Below are positions 42,688 to 52,064 of a stretch of DNA of 64,000 bases, one piece after another. A program made the position numbers and the translations under genes. The notes under the pieces were generated by a model that saw nothing but the letters and a program-made list of their open reading frames with translations, was not told where the DNA came from and ran no database searches. Source of the DNA: Propionibacteriaceae bacterium (lineage in GTDB: Bacteria; Actinomycetota; Actinomycetes; Propionibacteriales; Propionibacteriaceae). Positions within the stretch are counted from its first letter, which is position 1. Each line of letters begins with the position of its first letter. The stretch spans positions 310,001 through 374,000 of the forward strand of contig JAISUR010000037.1 of assembly GCA_031271975.1 (NCBI GenBank). The letters run 5' to 3'.

Positions 42688-43767
42688 ATGCGTGTTTACA
42701 ACTTTTCCGCTGGCCCAGCCATGCTTCCTGTCGATGTCCTAGAGCTTGCCAAAGCCGAACTGACCGATTGGCGGTCGTCCGGTATGTCCGTGCTCGAGGT
42801 ATCCCACCGCGGGAAGGACTTCGTGGCGTGTGCGGCCGAAGCCGAAGAGTTGCTGCGCCAAGTGATGGGCATCCCGGCGGATTACCGGGTACTTTTCCTG
42901 CAAGGCGGCGCGTCCGGCCAATTCGACGCGATCCCGCTCAACCTGACCGCGCCCGGAGACACCGTGGACTTCTTCAACACGGGCTCGTGGTCCAAGAAGG
43001 CCATTGCCGCCTCCAAGCGCCAAGGACTCAAAGTGAATGTGATCGCCGACGAGGCAGCCGGCAACTACACGACCACCCCCGCCCCCGGCTCGTTTGCCGC
43101 CACGCCGGGCGCCAAGTACCTGCACTACACGCCCAACGAGACCATCGGCGGCGTGGAATTCGGATACATCCCGGAAGTCGAGGCCCCGCTGGTGGCAGAC
43201 TTCTCCTCCACGATCATTTCCCGCCCGCTCGACGTGTCGAAATATGGGGTCATCTACGCCGGGGCGCAGAAGAACATGGGGCCCGCCGGCTTGGTCGTCG
43301 TCATCGTCAAGGACGAACTGCTGGGCAACGCCCGCCCGGACACGCCGTCGGTTTGGGATTGGAAGGCCATGGCCGAAGCGGATTCCATGCTGAACACCCC
43401 GCCGACGTTTGGCGTCTACTTGCTCGGCCTGATCCTGAAGTGGGTCTTGGACCGCGGCGGACTGGAGGCCATGGGCGCGGCCAACAAAGCCAAGGCCGAC
43501 GCGCTGTACGCCGCCATCGACGGCTCCGGTTTCTACACCAACCCGGTCGCCAAGGATTCCCGCTCCTGGATGAATGTCCCCTTCGTGCTTCCTGACGCCG
43601 CTCTGGACGCCCCATTCCTGGCGGGCGCGACCGCCGCCGGGCTGACGAATCTCAAGGGACATCGCTCCGTGGGCGGAATGCGGGCTAGTATCTACAACGC
43701 CATGCCGATGGAGGGCGTGCAGGCACTCATCGGCTACATGGCCGATTTCCAAAAGAACCACGGGTGA
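42688..43767 (+). CDS. serC: Phosphoserine aminotransferase
   Basis: PLP transfer of glutamate nitrogen to 3-phosphohydroxypyruvate. 359 residues from the ATG at 42688 (MRVYNFSAGPAMLP). PLP lysine Lys195 in YAGAQKNMGPAG; FLQGGASGQFDAIP and HRSVGGMRASIYNAMP are the enteric/Bacillus-type signatures. As I recall, most actinobacteria carry a different SerC subfamily, so this one may have been acquired. serA follows three bases after its stop. Confidence 0.95.
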   Translation: MRVYNFSAGPAMLPVDVLELAKAELTDWRSSGMSVLEVSHRGKDFVACAAEAEELLRQVMGIPADYRVLFLQGGASGQFDAIPLNLTAPGDTVDFFNTGSWSKKAIAASKRQGLKVNVIADEAAGNYTTTPAPGSFAATPGAKYLHYTPNETIGGVEFGYIPEVEAPLVADFSSTIISRPLDVSKYGVIYAGAQKNMGPAGLVVVIVKDELLGNARPDTPSVWDWKAMAEADSMLNTPPTFGVYLLGLILKWVLDRGGLEAMGAANKAKADALYAAIDGSGFYTNPVAKDSRSWMNVPFVLPDAALDAPFLAGATAAGLTNLKGHRSVGGMRASIYNAMPMEGVQALIGYMADFQKNHG

Positions 43768-43770
43768 AAC

Positions 43771-44940
43771 ATGTTCAAGATCAAGACTCTCAACGCAATC
43801 AGCAACGTCGGCCTCAGCAGGCTGCCGAAAGACCTCTATGAGGTCGGTTCCGACGTAGCCGAGCCGGATGCGCTGTTGCTGCGCTCCGCAAACATCCACG
43901 GCGCCGAAATCCCGGCGTCGATTCTGGCGGTGGCGCGCGCCGGCGCTGGCACCAATAACATCCCCATCGCGGACTATTCGGCCCGCGGCATCCCGGTGTT
44001 CAACACCCCGGGGGCAAATGCCAACGCCGTCAAGGAACTCGTCGTCGCCGCGCTGTTCCTCGCGGCCCGGAACATCATTCCCGCCGCCGCCTTCGCGCAC
44101 CGCTTGGACGGTGACGCGGATTCGATGGGCAAAGCGGTCGAAGCCGGCAAGAAGAACTATGTGGGCTTTGAGCTGCCCGGGCGCACCCTTGGCGTGATCG
44201 GTTTGGGCGCGATCGGCGTGGAAGTGGCCAACGCGGCCAGCGGACTCGGCATGAAGGTGATCGGCTACGATCCGGCCGTCACCGTGGAACATGCCTGGAA
44301 GCTCTCGCCGTGGGTGGAGCGGGCCACCAGCCTGGACACCCTGTTCAAGCGCTCCGACATCGTCACCGTGCACGTGCCGCTCTTGGACGCCACCAAGGGC
44401 TTGGTCGGCGCGGAACAGCTCGCGCTGATGAAGAAGTCGGCCGTGGTGGTCAACTTTGCCCGTGGCCCGATCGTGGATGAGGCCGCCGTCGTGGAAGCCC
44501 TTGAATCCGGGAAGCTGCGCGGCTATGTGTGCGACTTCCCGACCCCCGCGCTGAACAAGCGCGACAAGGTGGTGACGCTGCCCCACCTCGGAGCGTCGAC
44601 GAACGAGGCGGAGGAGAACTGCGCCCGCATGGCCGCCGACCAGCTGCGGGACTACTTGGAGCAGGGCACGATCCGCAATTCGGTCAACTTCCCGAACGCC
44701 GAACTGCCGCGCGCCGAAGGGACCACCCGCATCGCGATCGCCAACTCCAACGTGCCGAACATGGTGGGCCAAATCTCCACGCTGTTGGCCGGTGAGCAGC
44801 TGAACATCTCCGATCTGCTCAACAAGTCGCGCGGGGAATTGGCCTACACGCTGGTGGATGTGGAAGCCGATCTGCCGGACGCGTTGTTGGCCAAGATCCA
44901 GCAGATTCCAGGCGTACTTTCGGCTCGGGTCATCCACTAG
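43771..44940 (+). CDS. serA: D-3-phosphoglycerate dehydrogenase, short ACT-domain type
   Basis: Oxidises 3-phosphoglycerate, the first step of serine synthesis. 389 residues: N-terminal FKIKTLNAISNVGLSRLP, the NAD fold LGVIGLGAIGVEVANAA near residue 145, NFARGPIVDEAAVV with the substrate Arg, catalytic His in PHLGAS, and a C-terminal ACT domain (TRIAIANSNVPNMVGQIS). This is the roughly 390-residue type known from Clostridia, lactobacilli and Bacteroidetes, not the roughly 530-residue actinobacterial enzyme with an intervening domain. The pair serC-serA is an operon. Confidence 0.95.
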   Translation: MFKIKTLNAISNVGLSRLPKDLYEVGSDVAEPDALLLRSANIHGAEIPASILAVARAGAGTNNIPIADYSARGIPVFNTPGANANAVKELVVAALFLAARNIIPAAAFAHRLDGDADSMGKAVEAGKKNYVGFELPGRTLGVIGLGAIGVEVANAASGLGMKVIGYDPAVTVEHAWKLSPWVERATSLDTLFKRSDIVTVHVPLLDATKGLVGAEQLALMKKSAVVVNFARGPIVDEAAVVEALESGKLRGYVCDFPTPALNKRDKVVTLPHLGASTNEAEENCARMAADQLRDYLEQGTIRNSVNFPNAELPRAEGTTRIAIANSNVPNMVGQISTLLAGEQLNISDLLNKSRGELAYTLVDVEADLPDALLAKIQQIPGVLSARVIH

Positions 44941-45074
44941 GCGCGCCTCAGGGTCGTTTCAGGGGTGTCACCCTAACGTTTTGGTAACAATCCCGACTAC
45001 TGTTGACAGTGACAGTGGATGTCCAAGCAACAGGTCTTGGCCCCCACTAAGGCCTAGACAACAAGGAGAAAACA
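44941..45074. other. Spacer after serA with palindromic sequences
   Basis: 134 bases. GGGTGTCACCC (44963-44973) is an odd-length palindrome, followed by TAACGTTTT. ACTGTTGACAGT (44999-45010) is a second, imperfect one, extended by a repeated ACAGTGACAGT. They could be a weak serCA terminator and an operator for the next gene. TTGACA at 45003 has no matching -10. Confidence 0.4.
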
Positions 45075-45413
45075 ATGAGCGACTATCAGCCGGCAGGCGA
45101 CGCATCGACCGACAAGTTGATGTCCATCCTTTCCTACCTCGGGATACTGCTCCTCGTGCCACTGCTCACCGGAGCTTACAAGCGGTCCGAGGCGGTCAAG
45201 TTCCACCTTAACCAGGGTGTCATCCTGGCTCTGGTCGGCATCATCGGCGGATTGATCCTCGGCACAGTGGGCGCTGTCCTACCGTTCCTCGGGTTCATTT
45301 CATGGCTGTGGTCCGTGGCGATCCTGGTCCTGATCGTCATCGGTGTCCTGAACGCCGTCAATGAGAAGCTGGCCCCGCTGCCCGTCATCGGAGGCTACAC
45401 GATCCTCAAGTGA
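45075..45413 (+). CDS. Small three-helix membrane protein (DUF4870-like)
   Basis: 112 residues with strong AAGGAGA site. Amphipathic N-terminus (DKLMSILSYLGILLLVPLL), then a short KRSEAVKFHLNQGVILAL segment, which is characteristic of DUF4870/Tic20-like small membrane proteins, and two further helices (about 52-74 and 76-96). Function unknown. It ends nine bases before a perfect 19-bp terminator stem. Confidence 0.82.
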   Translation: MSDYQPAGDASTDKLMSILSYLGILLLVPLLTGAYKRSEAVKFHLNQGVILALVGIIGGLILGTVGAVLPFLGFISWLWSVAILVLIVIGVLNAVNEKLAPLPVIGGYTILK

Positions 45414-45421
45414 GCGACAGC

Positions 45422-45463
45422 AAAGCAAGCAGGCCGCCGGGCAACCGGCGGCCTGCTTGCTTT
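45422..45463. terminator. Bidirectional intrinsic terminator
   Basis: A perfect 19-bp stem (45422-45440 with 45445-45463) closes on a GCAA tetraloop of GNRA type. The base of the stem has AAA on one side and TTT on the other, so it can act in both directions. It lies between the convergent membrane protein and phosphatase genes. The phosphatase stop codon overlaps its right arm. Confidence 0.9.
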
Positions 45464-46397
45464 ATGCGATCAGTTTGGCCCGAATTTTGGCGATCACCGA
45501 CTCGCTGAGCCCCAGCCCGTCTTTCAGGAAGCCGTCGATGCCGCCGTACCTGGCTTCCAACTCGTCCAGCCCGGCCTCCAGGTACTCGGCTGCCACTTCG
45601 TCGGAGGCGCGTTTCGCGTCGGCGTAGGTCTTGCCCTTGGCGGCCTTGTTCTCAGCGTAGGCCGTTTCGATCTCTTCGGCCCGATACTCGTTGGAAAGCA
45701 GATACTCGGCCACGATGTCCTCGCGGTCCACACCGGCGGTGGCTTGCAGGATGGCCGAAACCCAACCGGTGCGGTCCTTGCCATAGGTGCAGTGCACGAT
45801 GACGGGCCCGTCCGCGCCCGCGAAGTCCTTGAGGAGTTTGGCCAGCGCCCGGCGCCGCGACGGCGAGGTAACGAACAACTTGTCCTGTTTGACCGAGTCG
45901 GACTTCGCCTTCGCGACGGAAGCCGACGAAACGTCCCCGGAGACGTCGCCGTACAAGTTGATCAGCAGGTTTTCGGCGCCGCGAATCTCGGGATCGGGTG
46001 AGCGGCCGGCGACATCCGAGGTGCGCAAGTCATAGACCGCCACCACGCCGGCCTTCTGGATGCGGTCCAGGTCGACGGCCGTCGCATCCGAGAGGCGTCC
46101 GGACCGGTAGACGACGCCAGTGGCCATCTGCCCCCCGCCGGCCAAGGGCAAGCCCGCGCCCGCCACGTCTCGGAAGTTCTGCACCCCTGAGACCACCAGC
46201 GCAGGCTCCGCAGTGGGGTCCGTCGTGGGAGTCGAGGTCGCGGTGGCGCTGGTAGTCGGCGTGGCCGTCGCCGCCGGAACCGACGGGGTCGTCGGGCCAG
46301 GCAGCGCCGTAACAACCGGAAGCTGTTCGCACCCGCCCAGCAGCAAGGCCAGGGCAGCGAGCAGCCCACACCATTTTCGCGTCACAGGTGCAACCAT
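45462..46397 (-). CDS. Lipoprotein protein-tyrosine/dual-specificity phosphatase
   Basis: Secreted phosphatase of the Y_phosphatase3 family (related to Listeria LipA and mycobacterial PtpB). 311 residues: signal peptide with lipobox LLGGC (Cys23), a Ser/Thr/Pro/Ala linker to about residue 65, NFRDVAG, YRSGRLSDAT, and the P-loop VHCTYGKDRTG with nucleophile Cys203 and Arg209. The linker and lipid anchor place it on the outer face of the membrane. It is divergent from the kinase at 46472. Substrate unknown; lipid phosphates are also possible. Confidence 0.92.
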   Translation of the reverse strand: MVAPVTRKWCGLLAALALLLGGCEQLPVVTALPGPTTPSVPAATATPTTSATATSTPTTDPTAEPALVVSGVQNFRDVAGAGLPLAGGGQMATGVVYRSGRLSDATAVDLDRIQKAGVVAVYDLRTSDVAGRSPDPEIRGAENLLINLYGDVSGDVSSASVAKAKSDSVKQDKLFVTSPSRRRALAKLLKDFAGADGPVIVHCTYGKDRTGWVSAILQATAGVDREDIVAEYLLSNEYRAEEIETAYAENKAAKGKTYADAKRASDEVAAEYLEAGLDELEARYGGIDGFLKDGLGLSESVIAKIRAKLIA

Positions 46398-46445
46398 AGC
46401 GCTACGCGGTACGCAAGCTTCTAACCTGGCCGCGGACTCACCGGC

Positions 46446-46451
46446 TAGACT
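46446..46451 (+). promoter_or_regulatory. Putative -10 element for the Ser/Thr kinase
   Basis: TAGACT on the plus strand, 20 bases before the GTG at 46472, with AAGGAG between. It lies in the 74-base divergent spacer. Confidence 0.4.
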
Positions 46452-46471
46452 CCCTGGCGAAAGGAGTAGCA

Positions 46472-48100
46472 GTGTCCGGGAATGTCCCCACCCAACTCGG
46501 CTCGTTCACGATTGAGCGGACGATCGGGCGCGGTGCCATGGGCATTGTCTACCTGGCCGAGCAAGCAGGCCTGCGGCGCAAGGTCGCCCTCAAGGTTCTC
46601 GACCCGCAGCTTGCCGCGAATCCGGAGTTCGTGGCCCGCTTCCACGCCGAGGCCGCCGCCCTGGCGCGCATCGACTCGCCCCACATCGTCACCATCTATG
46701 ACCACGCGGCGGACAAAGGTTTCTTGTACTTGGCGATGCAGTACGTGGCCGGCCCGGACTTGGCCGAACACATCGCCACGCGCGGCCCGTTGGCCTCTGA
46801 CTCCGCCTTGGAGTTATTCCGGCAAATCATGGCCGGCCTGCACGACGCCCACAGCGCCGAAGTCATCCACCGCGACGTGAAGCCCTCGAACATCTTGCTG
46901 CGCACCGGCCGCGAGACTCCCCACGCATACCTGTGCGACTTCGGCATCGCCCAGGCCGGGGGGCCATCCGAAGCCGGCGTAACCAGGCCCGGGATCGTTG
47001 TCGGATCGCTGGCCTACATGGCGCCCGAACGCCACCACGGGGTGCCGGCCACGGTGCAATCCGACATCTATTCGGCCGCTTGCGTGCTGTGGCAAATGCT
47101 CACCGGGAACACCCCTTACTCCGGCACCGAATACCAGCAGATCACCGCGCACATGCACGAACCACCACCCCAATTGCCGCAGGGAATCGAGCAAAGAGAC
47201 TTGCTCAACCGGCTGCTGGATTGGTGCATGGCCAAGGACCCCGCCCGGCGCCCGGCCAGCGCCGACGAGGTGGTGAAAGCCATCGCGGCGGCCGATATCC
47301 CCACCATCGCACCCGCCGATCCCGCCAGCGCGGGGCTACCACCCAACATCCCGCCAACGGTCTCGGTTTCCCCGGCACGCCAGCCGGCGGAGCGCAAACC
47401 AGGCTTCTGGGCGAAGATCGCCGCCGCGGCGGCCGCTGGGGTCGCCGTCGTGGCGCTCACCGCCTGGTACGTGGTGGCGAGTTGGCCCACCGATCCAGGC
47501 GGTTCCGCCACCGGCACGCCCGATCTGACCGGATCCGCCGCGCCCGGCGCCGTATTCACCTGTTGGGACGGCTCGAAAACCGCCGGGCCGGAAGGCTGCG
47601 GGCACATGTCCGGGGAGCCGGGCAAGGCCACTCCGCTGCTTTCCCCCTCGTATGCGCTGGCGTACATCTTTCCCTCCCTGGCCGAGCAATTCGGCGCCGG
47701 GTATTGCGAGTGGACCGGGCTGCGCTACGGCACGGAAACCTGGGAATGCGAGCTGGAGCCGAAGACCCTGATCCGCTACCGCTACTGGTTGTCCGGGGAA
47801 GAAGCGCAGGCGCACTACGCGGATAAGTTCGGCGGCGCCGCGGTGGCCCGCTACGACGTCATGCTCGGTGGCCAAGAGGTCGGCAGCGCCTGGAAGAACG
47901 CGAAACCGAACTCCAACGGCCGCTATGAGCTGACGTTGACTTGGCTGAACTACAGCTACTCGTCCACCGTGGAGGCCGCCGACGCGGGCAAGCTGGACGA
48001 ACTGCTGGCCCAGCTCCGGTTCCGCGATCCTGGCCAACTCGAAGGCTATTACGACCCGCCCGGGGCCGGCGAACTGCAGCCCGTGCTCATCCCAAAGTGA
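46472..48100 (+). CDS. Transmembrane Ser/Thr protein kinase with a novel extracytoplasmic domain
   Basis: Hanks-type kinase, 542 residues. Kinase domain 8-275: glycine loop IGRGAMGIVYLAE, Lys41 in VALKVL, HRDVKPSN (Asp135), DFG (156-158) and APE (184-186). A Pro-rich juxtamembrane linker, one membrane helix at about 314-338, then about 200 extracytoplasmic residues. That sensor has no PASTA repeats. It holds four cysteines (FTCWDG, EGCGHM, GYCEWTG, WECELEP), which suggests two disulfides. I do not recognise the domain. Neighbour to a lipoprotein phosphatase; its stop abuts gatB's stop. Confidence 0.93.
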   Translation: MSGNVPTQLGSFTIERTIGRGAMGIVYLAEQAGLRRKVALKVLDPQLAANPEFVARFHAEAAALARIDSPHIVTIYDHAADKGFLYLAMQYVAGPDLAEHIATRGPLASDSALELFRQIMAGLHDAHSAEVIHRDVKPSNILLRTGRETPHAYLCDFGIAQAGGPSEAGVTRPGIVVGSLAYMAPERHHGVPATVQSDIYSAACVLWQMLTGNTPYSGTEYQQITAHMHEPPPQLPQGIEQRDLLNRLLDWCMAKDPARRPASADEVVKAIAAADIPTIAPADPASAGLPPNIPPTVSVSPARQPAERKPGFWAKIAAAAAAGVAVVALTAWYVVASWPTDPGGSATGTPDLTGSAAPGAVFTCWDGSKTAGPEGCGHMSGEPGKATPLLSPSYALAYIFPSLAEQFGAGYCEWTGLRYGTETWECELEPKTLIRYRYWLSGEEAQAHYADKFGGAAVARYDVMLGGQEVGSAWKNAKPNSNGRYELTLTWLNYSYSSTVEAADAGKLDELLAQLRFRDPGQLEGYYDPPGAGELQPVLIPK

Positions 48101-49585
48101 TCAGCCGATCCGCGACACAATCATCTCGCGCACTTTGGCGGCGTCAGCCTGGCCCTTCATTTCACGCATCACCGCGCCGATGAGCGCCCCGATGGCTTGG
48201 ACCTTGCCGTCGCGGATCTTCTGGACGGCGTCGGCGTTGGCCGCCAGCGCCCGGTCCACCGCCGCGGCCAGCAGCGAGTCGTCGCTGACCATCGCCAAAC
48301 CGCGCGCGGCGACGATCTGCTCCGGATCCCCCTCGCCGGCCAAGGTGTATTCGATCACTTTCCGCGCGGTCACATCGTTGATGGCCCCGGCTTGCACCAA
48401 CGCCTCGATTTGAGCGACTTGAGCACCCGAAATAGGCAGGTCCGCCAGTTCAACTTGGGATTCATTGGCGCGCCGCAGCAACTCGGTCATCCACCACTTG
48501 CGGGCCGACTGGGCCGAGGCCCCCGCGGCGATCGTAGCCTCGATGAGCGTCAGCGCTCCGGCGTTGACGACATCGCGGGCCTCCAACTGCGAGAACCCCA
48601 GCCGGGCCAGCCGGATTGCGGGCGGCTCGGGAATAGTGGCGCGCAACCGCGCGACATCGGGGCCCCAGGCATCCTGGGGGGCAATGGGCGCCAGGTCGGG
48701 CTCGGGGAAGTACCGGTAATCCTCCGCTTGTTCCTTGGATCGGCCCGCGGACGTGAAACCCTCTTCGTGCCAGTGTCTGGTTTCCTGCGTGACGCGGCCG
48801 CCGGCCGCCAATATCGCCGCTTGGCGGCGGATCTCGTAGTGCAGCGCCGCCTCGATGGAGCGCAGCGAGTTGACGTTCTTCGTCTCGGTGCGGATGCCCA
48901 GCCGCTCTTGGCCGATCGGCCGCAGCGACACGTTCGCGTCGCAGCGCAAACTCCCCTGCTCCATGCGGACGTCGGAGACGCCCAGGTCGCGCAGCATGTC
49001 GCGCAGGAACGCCACATAGGCCCGCGCCACCTGCGGGGCTTTCGCACCCACGCCGGTGATCGGCTTGGTGACGATCTCGATGAGCGGTGTGCCGGCGCGG
49101 TTGTAGTCGACCAGCGAGTATTCCGCGCCCTGGATGCGGCCGGCGCCGCCCAGGTGGACCAGCTTGCCCGCGTCTTCCTCCATGTGCGCCCGCTCGATGG
49201 GAATCTGGAAAGTCTCACCCTCGACTTCCAGTTCAACGTGCCCGTCGCTGGCGATCGGCTCGTCGTATTGCGAAGTCTGGAAGTTCTTCGTCATGTCCGG
49301 GTAGAAATAGTTCTTCCGGGCGAAACGGCACCAGGGCGAAATCTTGCAGTTGAGGGCCAGCCCGATGCGGATGGCTGACTCGACGGCCTTCTCGTTCACC
49401 GCGGGCAGCGCGCCCGGCAAGCCCAGGCATACGGGGCAGGTGCGCGAGTTCGGCTCGCCGCCGAAGACATTCTCACAACCGCAGAACATCTTCGACTTGG
49501 TGTTCAGCTCGACATGGACCTCAAGTCCAAGTACAGGCTCATATGCGGCGACGGCGTCCGCATAATCCATCAGATCACCGCTCAT
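48101..49585 (-). CDS. gatB: Aspartyl/glutamyl-tRNA amidotransferase subunit B
   Basis: Kinase/tRNA-binding subunit that makes Gln-tRNA-Gln and Asn-tRNA-Asn from misacylated precursors. 494 residues from the ATG at 49585, overlapping the gatA stop as [22 protein letters not shown] with zinc-binding Cys and [45 protein letters not shown] and the C-terminal GatB/Yqey domain ([20 protein letters not shown]). All three subunits are clustered here. Confidence 0.97.
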   Translation of the reverse strand: MSGDLMDYADAVAAYEPVLGLEVHVELNTKSKMFCGCENVFGGEPNSRTCPVCLGLPGALPAVNEKAVESAIRIGLALNCKISPWCRFARKNYFYPDMTKNFQTSQYDEPIASDGHVELEVEGETFQIPIERAHMEEDAGKLVHLGGAGRIQGAEYSLVDYNRAGTPLIEIVTKPITGVGAKAPQVARAYVAFLRDMLRDLGVSDVRMEQGSLRCDANVSLRPIGQERLGIRTETKNVNSLRSIEAALHYEIRRQAAILAAGGRVTQETRHWHEEGFTSAGRSKEQAEDYRYFPEPDLAPIAPQDAWGPDVARLRATIPEPPAIRLARLGFSQLEARDVVNAGALTLIEATIAAGASAQSARKWWMTELLRRANESQVELADLPISGAQVAQIEALVQAGAINDVTARKVIEYTLAGEGDPEQIVAARGLAMVSDDSLLAAAVDRALAANADAVQKIRDGKVQAIGALIGAVMREMKGQADAAKVREMIVSRIG

Positions 49586-51060
49586 CTTGCACCCCCCGAG
49601 ACGCGTTCCAACGCGGCCCCGACTCGGTACAGCCGATCGTCGCACAACACCGGGGCCATCACCTGCAAGCCCACGGGCATCGAGTCATCCGGGCTGAGCC
49701 CCACCGGGAACGAGCCCGCGCAATTGCCGGCCAGGTTTGACGGGATCGTGCACAGGTCCGCCTGATACATGGCCAGCGGATCGTCCACGCGTTCGCCGAT
49801 CTTCCAGGCCGTCGTGGGCGATGTCGGCGAAACCAACGCGTCGACTTGCCCGAATGCCGCGTCGAAGTCGCCTTTGATCAGGGTGCGCACTTTCTGGGCG
49901 GACCCGTAGTAGGCGTCGTAGTAACCCGACGACAAGGCGTATGTGCCGATGATGATGCGGCGTTTCACCTCTTGGCCGAAGCCTTGTTCGCGCGTCAGCG
50001 AAGTCACCTCTTCCATCGACCGGCTGCCGTCGTCGCCCACCCGCAGCCCATAGCGGACGGCGTCGAAGCGAGCCAGGTTCGAGGAAACCTCGCTGGGCAT
50101 GATCAGATAGTAGGCGCCCAACGCGTACTTGAAATGTGGGCAGGAAACCTCGACGAGTTCGGCGCCGGCCGATTCAAGGGCCCCCAGCGCTTCGCGATAG
50201 CGCTGAATAACCCCGGGTTGGCAACCCTCGCCGCCCAACTCCTTGACGACTCCCAGCCGCATGCCGGAGACGTCGCCGGACTTCGCGGCGGCCACCACCG
50301 GCGGAACCGGCTGGTTGATCGATGTCGAATCCATCGGATCCCAGCCGCCGATCACCTCGTGCAGCAGCGCGGCGTCAAGCACGTTGCGCGCGCACGGGCC
50401 GGGCACGTCCAGGGACGACGCCATGGCCACGACGCCGTACCGCGATGTGCCGCCATAGGTGGGCTTGATGCCAACCGTCCCGGTGACGGACGCCGGTTGG
50501 CGGATGGACCCGCCGGTGTCCGTGCCCAACGCGAGCGGCGCCTCGTAGGCGGCCAGCGCGGCCGCCGATCCGCCGCCCGATCCGCCCGGGATGCGGTCCA
50601 AGTCCCATGGGTTGCGAGTCGTCTGATAGCCGGAGCTCTCCGTCGACGACCCCATGGCGAACTCGTCCATGTTCGTCTTGCCGATGACAACGATGTCCGC
50701 CGCCAGCACCCGCTTGGTGACCGTCGCGTCGTAGGGCGGATACCAGCCCTGAAGGATCCGCGAGCCGCACGTGGTGGGCAGGCCCTGGTAGGTGAAGATG
50801 TCCTTCATCGCCAGCGGGACGCCGGCCAGCGGGCCCAGGGACTCACCGGCTGCGCGCTTGGCGTCGACGGCGGCGGCCTGCCGCAGCGCCCGTTCGCCGT
50901 CAACTGACAGGAACGCCAGCACCTGCGGGTCGACTTCGGCGATGCGGGCCAAGCAGGCCTCGGCCACCGAGACCGCGGAGACTTCCCCGGCGGCGATCAT
51001 GCGGGCCAGTTCATGTGCTGGCCTGGCCAGCAACTCGACGGGGGCGTTCAGACCCATCAC
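49582..51060 (-). CDS. gatA: Aspartyl/glutamyl-tRNA amidotransferase subunit A
   Basis: Glutaminase subunit of the amidase-signature family. 492 residues with the Ser-cisSer-Lys triad: the Lys in PLAMKDIF, the serines in [14 protein letters not shown] and [13 protein letters not shown]. It starts at the GTG at 51060 or the ATG at 51057; both overlap the gatC stop (GTGATG). Confidence 0.97.
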   Translation of the reverse strand: MMGLNAPVELLARPAHELARMIAAGEVSAVSVAEACLARIAEVDPQVLAFLSVDGERALRQAAAVDAKRAAGESLGPLAGVPLAMKDIFTYQGLPTTCGSRILQGWYPPYDATVTKRVLAADIVVIGKTNMDEFAMGSSTESSGYQTTRNPWDLDRIPGGSGGGSAAALAAYEAPLALGTDTGGSIRQPASVTGTVGIKPTYGGTSRYGVVAMASSLDVPGPCARNVLDAALLHEVIGGWDPMDSTSINQPVPPVVAAAKSGDVSGMRLGVVKELGGEGCQPGVIQRYREALGALESAGAELVEVSCPHFKYALGAYYLIMPSEVSSNLARFDAVRYGLRVGDDGSRSMEEVTSLTREQGFGQEVKRRIIIGTYALSSGYYDAYYGSAQKVRTLIKGDFDAAFGQVDALVSPTSPTTAWKIGERVDDPLAMYQADLCTIPSNLAGNCAGSFPVGLSPDDSMPVGLQVMAPVLCDDRLYRVGAALERVSGGAR

Positions 51061-51353
51061 GCCTCCTCAACCAGAATCTGGGGCACGCGGAAGCGCCCGT
51101 CTTCCTGCGCCGGGGCGGCTTGCAAGACCAACTCCGGCGGCAGCGATTCGCGCACCTCGTCGGCGCGGAACACGTTGCGCAACTCAATCGCGTGGGTGGT
51201 CGGCGCGATGTCCCCAGCCGCGACCTGGGATACTTCCGCCACCGCTTCCAGGATGACGTCCAACTGCGGCGCGAGGTGGGCCAATTCCGCGTCAGTCAAA
51301 CTTATGCGCGCCAATCCAGCCAGCCGGGCGACGTCCGCGACACTCAAAGCCAT
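51057..51353 (-). CDS. gatC: Aspartyl/glutamyl-tRNA amidotransferase subunit C
   Basis: Small linker that wraps and stabilises GatA-GatB. 98 residues: [18 protein letters not shown] and the C-terminal LRADEV-like segment [13 protein letters not shown]. Strong GGAGG site before the ATG. First gene of gatC-gatA-gatB. Confidence 0.95.
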   Translation of the reverse strand: MALSVADVARLAGLARISLTDAELAHLAPQLDVILEAVAEVSQVAAGDIAPTTHAIELRNVFRADEVRESLPPELVLQAAPAQEDGRFRVPQILVEEA

Positions 51354-51373
51354 TGTGAAACCTCCAGGGCGAC

Positions 51374-51379
51374 ACTCTA
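51374..51379 (-). promoter_or_regulatory. Putative -10 element for gatCAB
   Basis: TAGAGT on the minus strand, 20 bases before the gatC ATG, with GGAGG between. On the other strand CACAAT at 51422-51427 lies six bases before the divergent ACT-domain gene, compatible with a leaderless mRNA. Confidence 0.35.
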
Positions 51380-51433
51380 CCGGGCTCGGCCGGGCGTGAT
51401 GACTCTGTAACCCGGATGCGACACAATGGCCAT

Positions 51434-52054
51434 ATGTACCTGCTGCGAGTGAGCTTGCCGGATAGACCCGGCTCGTTGGGATCGGTCGCGTCCGCCATGG
51501 GCACCGTCAACGCCGACATCTCCGCCGTCGAGATCGTGGAGAAGTACGAGGGTTACGCGGTTGACGACTTCATCGTGGACCTCCCGCCCGACACTCCGGC
51601 AGACGGCCTCGTAGCGGCCTGCACCTCGATTCCCGGCGTCGAGCTCATCTGGATTTCGCACTATTCCGAGGACTGGGGCCTGCAAGGCGATGTGGACGTG
51701 CTGAACCGCATGACCGAGCAACCCCAGTTCGCCCAGCGGATACTGACCCAGGCGGCCCCCGACGTTTTCCGCTCCAACTGGGCGGTGCTGGTGGACCGCG
51801 AAGCCCGGCAGCCGCTGTTCCAAACCGAACTGGCCCCGGACCTCACGGCGCAGGCGATCGCGGCCTTCGGGCCGCTGGACGTCGCCAGCAGCCGCGAATT
51901 GAAGGAAGGCTGGCTGGAAGGCTGGGGCGAGACGCTGATCGCGGCCGCCCCGTTCAAGGGCCCGGAAACCCTGGTCATCGGCCGGCATGGCGGCCCGGAG
52001 TTCCTGGCCTCGGAGGTCGCGCGGCTGCGCCATCTGGCGGCGCTGGCCGGCTGA
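51434..52054 (+). CDS. ACT-domain amino-acid-binding protein
   Basis: 206 residues from the ATG at 51434 (MYLLRVSLPDRPGSLGSVAS). The N-terminal 75 residues are a clear ACT fold; the C-terminal part (NWAVLVDREARQPLFQTE and VIGRHGGPEFLASEVARL) looks like a degenerate regulatory domain. In mycobacteria an ACT protein is likewise divergent from gatC. Likely a small-molecule sensor; ligand unknown. No catalytic domain. Confidence 0.88.
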   Translation: MYLLRVSLPDRPGSLGSVASAMGTVNADISAVEIVEKYEGYAVDDFIVDLPPDTPADGLVAACTSIPGVELIWISHYSEDWGLQGDVDVLNRMTEQPQFAQRILTQAAPDVFRSNWAVLVDREARQPLFQTELAPDLTAQAIAAFGPLDVASSRELKEGWLEGWGETLIAAAPFKGPETLVIGRHGGPEFLASEVARLRHLAALAG

Positions 52055-52064
52055 ACCACCAACC

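Noticed and set aside
42739..44937. 732-codon open frame on the minus strand opposite serC-serA
   Set aside because: Antisense to two complete enzymes; it spans their junction only because no stop happens to occur.
45003..45008. TTGACA as a -35 element for the small membrane protein gene
   Set aside because: No -10-like hexamer lies 16-18 bases downstream.
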